This document shows, piece by piece, positions 1-7,671 of a stretch of 17,631 nt of DNA. Made by a program: the position numbers and the translations under genes. Origin of the DNA: Prevotella sp. UBA1395 (GTDB lineage: Bacteria; Bacteroidota; Bacteroidia; Bacteroidales; Bacteroidaceae); NCBI GenBank assembly GCA_002305235.1, contig DBQL01000178.1:5937-23567 (forward strand). Reading direction: 5' to 3'. Each line of letters opens with the position of its first letter. Positions within the stretch are counted from its first letter, which is position 1. Below the pieces are notes generated by a model. It was not told the origin of the DNA and did no database searches. It worked only from the letters and a program-made list of their open reading frames with translations.

Positions 1-170
1 GACTTGAGGAACGGGTCGGTCTCGCGCGGAAACACGAGCACGATTTTCACATGGTTGCCGTCAATCTGCGGCTGGTCGGCAAGCATCTCGCTCTCTATCA
101 GATTCTTCTTCGTACCGGCATAGACCACTGTGGCCAATGCGTCGGTAATGAGTTTGGGATATAGTGTCAT
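1..170 (-). CDS. Mrp/NBP35-family Fe-S cluster carrier ATPase, N-terminal part (cut by window edge)
   Basis: Reading the minus strand from the ATG at 170-168 gives 56 codons beginning MTLYPKLITDALATV, followed by VYAGTKKNLIES and, near the edge, VFPRETDPFLK. This is the N-terminal MIP18/DUF59-like domain that precedes the P-loop ATPase domain in Bacteroidota Mrp (ApbC) proteins. The family assembles or transfers [4Fe-4S] clusters to cytosolic apo-enzymes. Full proteins are usually about 360-370 residues, so roughly 85 percent, including the Walker A motif, lies outside the window. A -7 box at 198-205 on the same strand supports this start. The gene is divergent from the GH2 gene. Family identification is from recognition of the N-terminal sequence only; the ATPase domain is not seen. 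Confidence 0.8.
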   Translation of the reverse strand, partial: MTLYPKLITDALATVVYAGTKKNLIESEMLADQPQIDGNHVKIVLVFPRETDPFLK

Positions 171-197
171 CTTTATGTTGTAAACTTTGATTTTTGG

Positions 198-205
198 CAA
201 AAGTA
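198..205 (-). promoter_or_regulatory. Bacteroidota -7 box for the Mrp-like gene
   Basis: On the minus strand this reads TACTTTTG, an exact match to the TAnnTTTG -7 consensus of the Bacteroidota primary sigma factor. It lies 28 nt before the ATG at 170. I see no clean TTG element about 19-20 nt further upstream (around 224-230), so only the -7 half is supported. Confidence 0.6.
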
Positions 206-247
206 CCTAATTATTGGCTAAAAGACGAATGATGCGATGATAAAATC

Positions 248-276
248 TTGCCAAGTGTTTTTTTTTATTAACTTTG
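248..276 (+). promoter_or_regulatory. Promoter of the GH2-SGNH-GH115 cassette
   Basis: TTG at 248-250 (-33 element) is followed after 18 nt by TAACTTTG at 269-276 (-7 element), both matching the Bacteroidota primary sigma consensus. Transcription would start near 280, about 20 nt before the ATG at 303. The promoter lies inside the reading frame that extends back to 237, which argues that the upstream codons are not translated. Confidence 0.7.
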
Positions 277-302
277 CGACATCAAACAAATCTACTAAGT
301 TT

Positions 303-3140
303 ATGAATCTGCTACGTTTTATGGGAACGGCTCTCGCTCTCTCTATGGGCATGGTGTCGCATGCGCAAACCCTTATTCCCACAGATCACACCCGGCTACT
401 CTCGCTCAACGGTATGTGGACGGTCAGGATGGATGGCAACAATACGGCCTATGCCATGCGTGTACCCGGCAATTGGAACATGCAGGGCGTGGGTGCGCCC
501 ATCTATCCCGATGGCAGCAAAGACCCGATATTCACCGACAGGCATCCGGCAAGGGTGGCTGAGTACCGCCGACAGTTCACCATACCGTCATCGTGGCGCG
601 GCATGCAGGTATTCATCGCCTTTGATGGTGCCGAGAACGGCTATGCGCTGAAAGTGAACGGACAGGAGATAGGCAGCTTTGGGAGCGCATTCAACCGGTC
701 GATGTTCAATATCACCAAGGCCATCAATCCGGAGGGTGACAACGACCTGACGGTCACGGTGCCGCAAAACAGGATGAAGGGTTGGGAGTTTGATACCAAT
801 GACGACTGGGTGTTCGGGGGCTTGTCTCGTGACGTGACACTCTGCGCCGTGCCCCCGATACACTTCGAAGACATCACCATTCGCACGGAGATGAGGGGTG
901 GTGGTGCCCGGGTGTCGGTGTCGACACGGTTGTCTGACCAACAGAAATATGGCCCGCTGACCTTTTCGGGCCGCATCCTCGACGCCTCGGGCCGACAGGT
1001 GGCCGCATTTGAACGGCAGACGAGTGAGCAGCTGACCGTGGATCTGGCGACCTGCAAGCCTTGGTCGGCAGAATCGCCTTACCTGTACACGCTGCAACTG
1101 GAGCTGGCGGATAACGGGCGCGTCATCGAGCGATGTGAAAACAGGTTCGGGGTGCGCGAGGTGACATGGCGGGATGGTGTGTTCAAAGTGAACGGGCGCG
1201 CGATGAGCGAAGAAGAGATGCTTCGAGACCTGCGCATGATGAAAGCCGCCAACATCAATGCCATCAGGGCCTCGCATTATCCGCCTAACCCGCATTTCAT
1301 GGATATGTGCGACTCGTTGGGCTTTTATGTGATTTGTGAGGTTCCGTTTGGCTTTGGAGACCACCATCTCGGCAAGTCCGACTATCTGGATGTGCTCAAA
1401 CAGCGGGCATGGTTCACCGTGCAACGAGACAAAAACCGCCCGTCGGTGGTGATATGGAGCGTCGGTAACGAGAATCCCAATACGGCAAACGGTTTTGCCA
1501 CGGCCCGTTACGTACAAGCGTCAGACCCCACACGCCCCTACGTTTTCCCGCAAACACACAAGCCTTTCAACGACTTGTTAGACAAGATGCCCGACTCTAC
1601 CGAGATGTTCTCGGCACATTATCCGCTCGCCGGAGAATACAAGGCGTGGTCGGCAAAGGCCCGGAGGCCCATCATGCATACCGAGTATGCCCATGCGCTC
1701 GGCACCGACATGGGACAGTTGCAGGAACTTGTGGAGTTGTGGTACAACGACCCCAAGCTGTCCGGAGGCTGTGTGTGGGAATGGGCAGACCAAGGACTGC
1801 TCAAGACCGACAGGCGGCTGGCCGACCGTTTCGCTCCCACGGAATATGTGTGGCTCGACGATTCCACCTATTATGATATGCAGGGCATCCTCGGGACAGA
1901 CGGCATTGTCTATCCCGACCGCACGCCGCAGACCGATTACTACCAAGTGAGGAAGGCCTATTCGCCCGTGAAGATACTGGGCATCAGACCCAAGGACGAC
2001 AATTATGAGGTGACATTGGTCAACCGCTATGATTTCACGTCGTTGGCAGGAGTGCGTGCTCATATCGACCTGATGGCCGACGCGCGCCTCATCGACAGCA
2101 CCGAGCTGCCGCTGGACGGAGCTCCGGGCGACACGGTGGGCTTTATGGTGGCCCGACCGCTCGATATGTTTGACGGGGTGTGCTATTATTATCACATCCG
2201 ACTGAAGGATGCCTCGGGCCGCGAATTCTATGAGAAGTCGCTGCGCATCGGAAACGGGTTCTCCATGAGTCGACTGTCGGAAAATCGCCCCGGGACAGCA
2301 GTCAGGCGTAGCAAGACCGACAAACGGGAGATAGAACGATGGGTGAGAGACTGCCTGAGGGTGAGAGTGGGCAAGAAAAACACAATTTGCCAAGACATCA
2401 ACGTGAAGCGCGCGGACAAGGACAAGCACCGGATATGGTCGAGAAACCTGCTTGAAATCAGTGAAATGACCGTGAACAGCAGAAGGAATAAGAACTTTGT
2501 CGTGAAGGGAGTTTTTCGTTGCGACTCAACCCATTATGTTGATGGTGTGATCAACATTGAGGTGGGGGATGACGGAGTGTGGACGGTAGACTATGACCTG
2601 CGGGCACACGGCGATGGCAAAGCCGTGGAGATGGGCCTGACGATGCTGCTGAACATGGCGTCGGATGATACCCAACTGGCATGGATGGGGCGCGGACCGT
2701 TTGCCAATTATCCGGGTAAAGATGAGTTGAGCGAGTTTGGCGTATGGAAGATGCAAGGCTCAGACCTCTACTTTCCGGGTAATCGGCAGGAGACCGAAGT
2801 GGCCATGCTTAGTGACCGAAAGCATGAGAGCGTGGTGATAGTTCCCCATTCTTCGAAGAATATATGTGTGGAACGTGACGAGCATGGTAATGTGATGTTG
2901 AGCCACAATGTGCACGTGGCTTGCCCGTTCAATAAAGGCGTGTGGGCCAAGGGTACGGCACAGACCGAGGGCTATCGCATGAAAGATGGTTTCACGCTGA
3001 TGAAGTTGTCGGATGGATATGACGTGCGGATGGCAGGGATCTTTGGTCATGAGGGTATGAAGGCTGCGGAGAGCGGACAATTCGTGCGATGGAAGAGGGG
3101 CGAGGGCTTTGTTCCTTTCCGTGCCTCATACGACCAATAA
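303..3140 (+). CDS. Glycoside hydrolase family 2 (beta-galactosidase-like), secreted, with a probable internal deletion
   Basis: A 945-residue GH2 enzyme with a signal peptide (residues 1-22, ending SHAQ). In order: N-terminal sugar-binding jelly-roll (about 35-190; YRRQFTIP, DDWVFGGLSRDV), Ig-like domain (about 190-290), TIM barrel (about 290-560), and C-terminal domains including a small-chain-like region (WMGRGPFANYP). The acid/base is Glu390 in WSVGNEN and the nucleophile Glu461 in TEYAHALG. GH2 enzymes of this type retain the anomeric configuration and usually release terminal beta-galactosides, though the substrate here is uncertain. The start at 303 is chosen over an in-frame ATG at 237 because the signal peptide begins there and a promoter lies between. 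Odd: at residues 299/300 the usual stretch between NGR and the SEEEM helix, about 18 residues carrying the GVNRHE motif, is absent. The residues equivalent to the E. coli LacZ magnesium ligands are also not conserved. Activity is therefore in doubt. It heads a cassette with an esterase and a GH115. Confidence 0.85.
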   Translation: MNLLRFMGTALALSMGMVSHAQTLIPTDHTRLLSLNGMWTVRMDGNNTAYAMRVPGNWNMQGVGAPIYPDGSKDPIFTDRHPARVAEYRRQFTIPSSWRGMQVFIAFDGAENGYALKVNGQEIGSFGSAFNRSMFNITKAINPEGDNDLTVTVPQNRMKGWEFDTNDDWVFGGLSRDVTLCAVPPIHFEDITIRTEMRGGGARVSVSTRLSDQQKYGPLTFSGRILDASGRQVAAFERQTSEQLTVDLATCKPWSAESPYLYTLQLELADNGRVIERCENRFGVREVTWRDGVFKVNGRAMSEEEMLRDLRMMKAANINAIRASHYPPNPHFMDMCDSLGFYVICEVPFGFGDHHLGKSDYLDVLKQRAWFTVQRDKNRPSVVIWSVGNENPNTANGFATARYVQASDPTRPYVFPQTHKPFNDLLDKMPDSTEMFSAHYPLAGEYKAWSAKARRPIMHTEYAHALGTDMGQLQELVELWYNDPKLSGGCVWEWADQGLLKTDRRLADRFAPTEYVWLDDSTYYDMQGILGTDGIVYPDRTPQTDYYQVRKAYSPVKILGIRPKDDNYEVTLVNRYDFTSLAGVRAHIDLMADARLIDSTELPLDGAPGDTVGFMVARPLDMFDGVCYYYHIRLKDASGREFYEKSLRIGNGFSMSRLSENRPGTAVRRSKTDKREIERWVRDCLRVRVGKKNTICQDINVKRADKDKHRIWSRNLLEISEMTVNSRRNKNFVVKGVFRCDSTHYVDGVINIEVGDDGVWTVDYDLRAHGDGKAVEMGLTMLLNMASDDTQLAWMGRGPFANYPGKDELSEFGVWKMQGSDLYFPGNRQETEVAMLSDRKHESVVIVPHSSKNICVERDEHGNVMLSHNVHVACPFNKGVWAKGTAQTEGYRMKDGFTLMKLSDGYDVRMAGIFGHEGMKAAESGQFVRWKRGEGFVPFRASYDQ

Positions 3141-3188
3141 TCCTTCGGAATCATAACATTTTGTTTAATGTAACGTTATTATACAGAG

Positions 3189-3974
3189 ATGAGAAAACTA
3201 TTGATTTTGCTGCTTTTCCTTCAATTAGGTTTGCGAGTATGTGGTCAACACAACTATAATGTGGTGTTCGTGGGCAACAGCATCACCTTTGGCGCGTTGC
3301 ACAAGAACCCCAAGCAGACCGCGCCGCCACAGGTTTGTGCACGCTGGCTGGCTCAACAGCCGGGAGTGGGCGAATGTCATGCGGTGAATATGGGCAAGAG
3401 CGGACGGACCACCTTCAACTTTGTACCGGCCAAAACGGGCATCACCAACTATTGGAACGAGTTGAAATCGGCGACGGCCGACATCATGGCGGCCCATCCC
3501 GAAGGCAGGTTGGTGTTCTCGATGATGCTCGGAACCAATGATGCCGCAGAGCGTCCCGGCAACAGCCGGACCACTCCTTTCATGTATGAGCACAACATGA
3601 AACTGATCATAGACTCACTGCTCGCGATATATCCCCGGGCACAGTTTGTGATCCATCGTCCCATATTCTATTCGGTACCCTTTACCACTCGCGGCGGAAG
3701 CATACAGACCAAGGAGGGCCGGAAAATGCTTGCCGTGTACTATAAAAGGGTGAAAAACATCGTGAAATACTTTGAGACACGCTATCCCGGACAGGTGCAT
3801 GCCGGTGACGGGGACGCATACCGATACTTTGAAAAACATTATTCAACCATGCTTGTTCATGAAAAGGGCTATCAGGAATGTGATTTCTGGCTGCATCCCA
3901 ACGAAGAAGGCTCGCGTGTGTTGGCCGAATATTGGGGCAAAGCCATTGTCAAGGCCTTGAAGATAGGACAATAG
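3189..3974 (+). CDS. Secreted SGNH/GDSL-family esterase
   Basis: A 261-residue SGNH hydrolase with an N-terminal signal peptide (about residues 1-20, hydrophobic LLILLLFLQLGL). Block I is GNSIT with the nucleophile Ser31; block II has Gly in NMGKSGRTT; block III is GTND at 115-118; block V is DFWLHPNEEG with Asp232 and His236 completing the triad. These enzymes hydrolyse acyl esters, and those in glycan-degrading loci commonly remove acetyl groups from xylan, pectin or other decorated glycans. The gene starts 48 nt after the GH2 stop and ends 54 nt before the GH115 ATG, with no recognisable promoter between, so the three are probably one transcript. The Cys at 18 does not sit in a convincing lipobox, so export to the periplasm is more likely than lipidation. 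The acyl substrate is inferred from context only. Confidence 0.85.
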   Translation: MRKLLILLLFLQLGLRVCGQHNYNVVFVGNSITFGALHKNPKQTAPPQVCARWLAQQPGVGECHAVNMGKSGRTTFNFVPAKTGITNYWNELKSATADIMAAHPEGRLVFSMMLGTNDAAERPGNSRTTPFMYEHNMKLIIDSLLAIYPRAQFVIHRPIFYSVPFTTRGGSIQTKEGRKMLAVYYKRVKNIVKYFETRYPGQVHAGDGDAYRYFEKHYSTMLVHEKGYQECDFWLHPNEEGSRVLAEYWGKAIVKALKIGQ

Positions 3975-4028
3975 ATTGTGGCAAACGGAACAACAAACAT
4001 AATCAGATTAATCAAAAAACAGGTAGAT

Positions 4029-6521
4029 ATGAAACATCAAAAACTTCTTATCGCGTCTTTGTTGGCCCTTCCGATGATGGGACACGCCAAGGATATGGAA
4101 TGGTATTCGGGCGGACACGTGACGTATTCCGTACAAAAGTCATACGGAACGGTAGTCGACAAGGCTATGGAGATGTTTGAGTCGGATATGCGTGCGGTGA
4201 CGGGAAAGTCGGCGCACCGCAAGGCCGACGGTGATATTGAGATCTATCAGCTCGATAGAATCAACAACAAGGAGATGAAGGTACTCGACAAGTACAATGT
4301 GCCATATCACAAAATCATCACCAAGCAAGACGCGTTTTGGATGGGCGTGCGCAAGGGAAAGGTGGTCATTGTGGGAAGTAACGGTCGCGGTACGGCATAC
4401 GGAATACTCGAACTCTCACGCATGGCCGGGGTATCGCCGTGGATATGGTGGGGTGATGTGAAGCCCGAAAGAAAGAAGCGGCTGACCATCGACGACAGCT
4501 TCGAGACCGTGCAAAGTCCGTCGGTGGAGTATCGTGGCGTGTTTATCAACGATGAGGACTGGAGCAATCGGGTGTGGGACAAGAACAAATTAGACACCCG
4601 ACTGAAGGCCGGCGAGATGGGACCGAAATACTATCATAAGCTTTTCGAACTGTTGCTGCGGCTCAGGGGCAACGCCCTGTGGCCGGCCATGCACCCCGGG
4701 ACGACGGCCTTCTTTAAGGTGAAAGGCAACAAGGAGGTGGCCGACTCGTTTGATATCAGTGTGGGTTCGTCACACTGTGAGCCTATCTTGAGAAACAATG
4801 TGGACGAATGGGACGTGAACAAGCGCGGACCGTACAACTTTATCAGTAACCGTAAGCAGGTGGAGGAATACTGGCGGGAACGGGCTAAGGAGACGGCGGG
4901 CATGGACGCGCTATATACCATCGGCATGAGAGGCATTCACGACGGGTCGATGGAGGGCGTGAAGACCAAGCAGGAGAAGTTGCAGGGCTTGCAGTCGGTA
5001 ATCGACTTCCAACGCCAACTGTTGGCAGAGGAGGTGAATAAGGATGTGACCAAGGTGCCTCAAGTGTTCATTCCCTATAAGGAGGTGCTCGAAATCTATG
5101 AAGACGGACTGCAGGTGCCCGATGATGTTTGTCTGATGTGGTGTGACGATAACTACGGATATATGACCCGATTGTCGGATGCCGAGCAACAGAAACGCAA
5201 GGGCGGGGCAGGCGTGTATTATCACCTGAGCTATTGGGGGCGGCCGCATGATTACCTTTGGCTCACCACCACCCAGCCGGGGTTGGTCTATAACGAGATG
5301 AAACAGGCTTACGACCATCAAGCCAGACGTCTGTGGATTGTGAATGTGCACGACCCTAAGGTGGCGGCTTACGACCTCAGTCTGTTTATGGACATGGCAT
5401 GGGATATCAATGCCGTGGGGCCCAACAGTCTGCAAAAGCATCTTCAGGACTGGCTCGCGCAGCAGTTTGGTGAAGAGGCCGCACGACAACTGGTGAAACC
5501 CATGACGGAGTATTACAGGCTCTGCGCCATTCGCCGGCCCGAGTTTATGGGGTGGAACCAAGTGGAGTTGGACAAGAAAAAATATGAGCGCGGATGGTCG
5601 CCCGTGCAGGATACTGAGTTCAATGCCGAGGAGTTTGGAAACGAATTGGAGCGGTATCTCGCAGACTTTGAGGCGGTGAAAGGACAGATAGACCAAGTGG
5701 AGAAGCTGATTCGGTCCGACCTCAAGGATGCGTTTTTTGCAGCAATCAAATATCCGGTCTATGCATCGGCAGCGATGGCGACCAAGCAATTGCAGGCTCA
5801 GGAGGCGCGACACATCGGCAAACCCTCGAGCTTTCATCGCGATGAGGATGCCTTGGAGTCGGCCGTGAGAAGCTGGAACGCCTATCGGGAGATCGTGGAT
5901 CTCACACAATATTATAATAAGGAAATGGCCGACGGCAAATGGGATGGCAACATGGATATGGCACCGCGTGAGTTGCACGTGTTCCAAGAGCCAACGTTGC
6001 CGGGTAAACTCACGCAGGAGGAGATTCGGAAATATTCCGACGCGAAACCCGTACCTGCCAAACTGATTACTGACAGATGCATCGTGCGCAACGCCTGCGA
6101 CTATTCATCGGCATCGCAAGGAGCACAGACGGTGGAGATGTTGGGCCATTCTAACAAGGCCGTGGCATTGCCCGCCGGAGGAAGTTTGGTGTATAAGTTC
6201 TACGCGGAGGATGGCGATGCTGTGCTGCGAACGGCCCTGATACCCACCCAAGCCAATGACAAGGGAGACATCAGGTATTCTATCAGCATTGATGGACAGC
6301 CCCCAATCATTTACTCGCTCAAGGAAAAGTTCCGGTCGGAGCGATGGAAACAGAATGTGCTGAGGGGACAGGCCATTCGCTCGGAGAATATCAAGCTCTC
6401 GGCAGGAACACATACTTTGGAGATCAAGGCGTTAGACGCACACATCATCGTGGACCAATGGATGATCGATTACAACATCGATCGCCGGTTTTATATGTTT
6501 CCAATCAAGTCGGCCTTGTAA
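4029..6521 (+). CDS. GH115 alpha-glucuronidase, secreted
   Basis: An 830-residue GH115 enzyme. Residues 1-20 form a signal peptide ending GHA. Family signatures include GRGTAYGILELSR, WWGDVKPE, the RGVFINDEDW motif (residues 169-178) with conserved acidic residues, LRGNALWPAMHPG, and a conserved C-terminal domain (about 690-830; VDQWMIDY near the end). GH115 enzymes release glucuronic acid or 4-O-methylglucuronic acid from xylan side chains, or glucuronic acid from arabinogalactan, and can act internally on the polymer. Length is close to the family norm and no frameshift is visible. I chose ATG 4029 over an in-frame GTG at 3978 because the signal peptide starts at 4029 and the GTG would overlay an untranslated A-rich leader. 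It is the last gene of the cassette; a hairpin follows at 6626-6662. The family call is firm; which glycan is attacked is not shown. Confidence 0.92.
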   Translation: MKHQKLLIASLLALPMMGHAKDMEWYSGGHVTYSVQKSYGTVVDKAMEMFESDMRAVTGKSAHRKADGDIEIYQLDRINNKEMKVLDKYNVPYHKIITKQDAFWMGVRKGKVVIVGSNGRGTAYGILELSRMAGVSPWIWWGDVKPERKKRLTIDDSFETVQSPSVEYRGVFINDEDWSNRVWDKNKLDTRLKAGEMGPKYYHKLFELLLRLRGNALWPAMHPGTTAFFKVKGNKEVADSFDISVGSSHCEPILRNNVDEWDVNKRGPYNFISNRKQVEEYWRERAKETAGMDALYTIGMRGIHDGSMEGVKTKQEKLQGLQSVIDFQRQLLAEEVNKDVTKVPQVFIPYKEVLEIYEDGLQVPDDVCLMWCDDNYGYMTRLSDAEQQKRKGGAGVYYHLSYWGRPHDYLWLTTTQPGLVYNEMKQAYDHQARRLWIVNVHDPKVAAYDLSLFMDMAWDINAVGPNSLQKHLQDWLAQQFGEEAARQLVKPMTEYYRLCAIRRPEFMGWNQVELDKKKYERGWSPVQDTEFNAEEFGNELERYLADFEAVKGQIDQVEKLIRSDLKDAFFAAIKYPVYASAAMATKQLQAQEARHIGKPSSFHRDEDALESAVRSWNAYREIVDLTQYYNKEMADGKWDGNMDMAPRELHVFQEPTLPGKLTQEEIRKYSDAKPVPAKLITDRCIVRNACDYSSASQGAQTVEMLGHSNKAVALPAGGSLVYKFYAEDGDAVLRTALIPTQANDKGDIRYSISIDGQPPIIYSLKEKFRSERWKQNVLRGQAIRSENIKLSAGTHTLEIKALDAHIIVDQWMIDYNIDRRFYMFPIKSAL

Positions 6522-6625
6522 GGAACGGGAATGGAATAGAAGCCTTTTGTCTTGACGCGTGGTGAGGCATCACGCTGCCAAAGACGCGGAAAGGCTGTCT
6601 GAGGGTTGTGAACTCCGGCAATATG

Positions 6626-6662
6626 GCAAGTCCCATCATCGGCTTACGGTGATGGGACTTGC
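6626..6662. terminator. Bidirectional terminator hairpin between GH115 gene and trmB
   Basis: A perfect 13-bp inverted repeat: GCAAGTCCCATCA at 6626-6638 and its complement TGATGGGACTTGC at 6650-6662, with an 11-nt loop that can pair further. It lies 105 nt past the GH115 stop and 8 nt past the trmB stop, between convergent genes. The following bases are only modestly T-rich on either strand, so it may act by hairpin alone. The rest of 6522-6669 shows only a weak short stem near 6556-6574. Confidence 0.75.
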
Positions 6663-6669
6663 ATTGTTC

Positions 6670-7440
6670 TCACTTGGATGTTTCGAGGCTGCTGCGCTTG
6701 GTGCGATGATAGCTGCGGTATTCATCGAGCGGAATTTCCACGTTGGGCTCGGTTAATTCGCCTGCGCGGGGCAGGTGAAAGCGCAGGTATCGAATATTCA
6801 GGCCGCGCGATATCCACATCGACTCATAATAAGTCTGGATGGAAAGGATAGGGGAGCCTTGCAGGTTGTGGGGTGTCTGATGATAAAGATCATCGGTACA
6901 GAGGTCTGTCGGGAGTGCGTTGGCCTCTACCATATACTTGGTATAGGTAAAAAGGAAGTTGGAGTCGGTCTTGAGATGAATCAGTCCGCCATCGACAAGA
7001 AATCGGCGATAACGTTCCATGAAATAGGTGGAGGTGAGCCGTTTGCGTGGATTCTTCATCTGAGGGTCGGAGAATGTGAGCCAGATTTCCTGCACCTCGT
7101 CTTGCGAGAAGAACCGATCGATGATCTCAATGCTTGTGCGAAGAAAGGCCACATTGCCCAATTGTTGCTCGATGGCCAATTTGGCACCGGTCCACATACG
7201 TGCGCCTTTGATGTCAACACCGATAAAATTCATATTGGGAAATAGCTTGGCCAACCCCACGGTATATTCTCCTTTGCCGCATCCCAACTCGAGGACGATG
7301 GGGTTGTCGTTATGAAAATACTGCTCGTGCCAATGCCCTTTCATCAGGAAGGGAACGTTGTCAACGATGGAATAGGGATATTCGAAGACATTATTCATCT
7401 CCTTCATCTCCGCGAATTTGGCTAATTTTCCTTTGCCCAT
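6670..7440 (-). CDS. trmB: tRNA (guanine-N7-)-methyltransferase
   Basis: A 256-residue class I SAM methyltransferase that makes m7G46 in the variable loop of tRNA. The SAM-binding motif is ELGCGKGEY at residues 51-59, followed by [13 protein letters not shown] and the TrmB-specific segment [13 protein letters not shown] with the conserved Asp-Pro and basic patch. The N-terminus ([15 protein letters not shown]) is typical of Bacteroidota TrmB, which carry a longer N-terminal arm than the enterobacterial enzyme. A -7 box lies 18 nt upstream of the ATG. It converges with the GH115 gene, with a hairpin between. Nothing is missing. Confidence 0.95.
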   Translation of the reverse strand: MGKGKLAKFAEMKEMNNVFEYPYSIVDNVPFLMKGHWHEQYFHNDNPIVLELGCGKGEYTVGLAKLFPNMNFIGVDIKGARMWTGAKLAIEQQLGNVAFLRTSIEIIDRFFSQDEVQEIWLTFSDPQMKNPRKRLTSTYFMERYRRFLVDGGLIHLKTDSNFLFTYTKYMVEANALPTDLCTDDLYHQTPHNLQGSPILSIQTYYESMWISRGLNIRYLRFHLPRAGELTEPNVEIPLDEYRSYHRTKRSSLETSK

Positions 7441-7457
7441 AATTATATTTTTGAATG

Positions 7458-7465
7458 CAAAGGTA
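7458..7465 (-). promoter_or_regulatory. -7 box for trmB
   Basis: On the minus strand this reads TACCTTTG, matching TAnnTTTG, 18 nt before the trmB ATG. The predicted leader is only about 13 nt. There is no good TTG about 19 nt upstream (TTC is present there), so promoter strength is uncertain. The remaining intergenic stretch up to 7671 holds no gene that I can support. Confidence 0.6.
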
Positions 7466-7585
7466 CAATAAAAGGTTAGCTTTGAAGAGAAAAGTGATGA
7501 AAAAGCTCAATAAAACAAAGACCATGCTAAAAGAAAAGAAGCTAAAATACAAAGGCCGGTATGGTCTGAATACCATCTGATAAGT

Positions 7586-7605
7586 TGTAAAAACAGTGTT
7601 TTACA
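7586..7605 (-). terminator. Possible weak terminator hairpin after ilvE
   Basis: TGTAAAA at 7586-7592 and TTTTACA at 7599-7605 form a 7-bp AT-rich stem with a 6-nt loop, 66 nt past the ilvE stop on the minus strand. The stem is AT-rich and no U-tract follows, so a terminator role is only a possibility. Confidence 0.25.
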
Positions 7606-7671
7606 CGTAGCCTTTATATTTTAGCTCCCATTGTTTTCAGGTCTCGCGGGGTGACGAAATCCGGGTGGTTG

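Noticed and set aside
588..1517. A 309-codon minus-strand frame inside the GH2 gene (with a similar one at 1578-2429)
   Set aside because: Both are antisense to GH2 with compositions typical of reverse-complement translation and no family resemblance.
3978..4028. GTG start for the GH115 enzyme
   Set aside because: It would put 17 polar residues before a good signal peptide; ATG 4029 is better.
4911..5987. A 358-codon open frame on the minus strand inside the GH115 gene
   Set aside because: It lies fully antisense to a well-supported enzyme, its translation has no recognisable domain and an unnatural His/Leu-rich makeup, and no promoter is seen. It is a shadow of codon bias.
6556..6574. A short stem, GCGTG and CACGC, after the GH115 gene
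   Set aside because: Only 5 bp with a 9-nt loop and no T-run; the 13-bp hairpin at 6626-6662 is a far better terminator.
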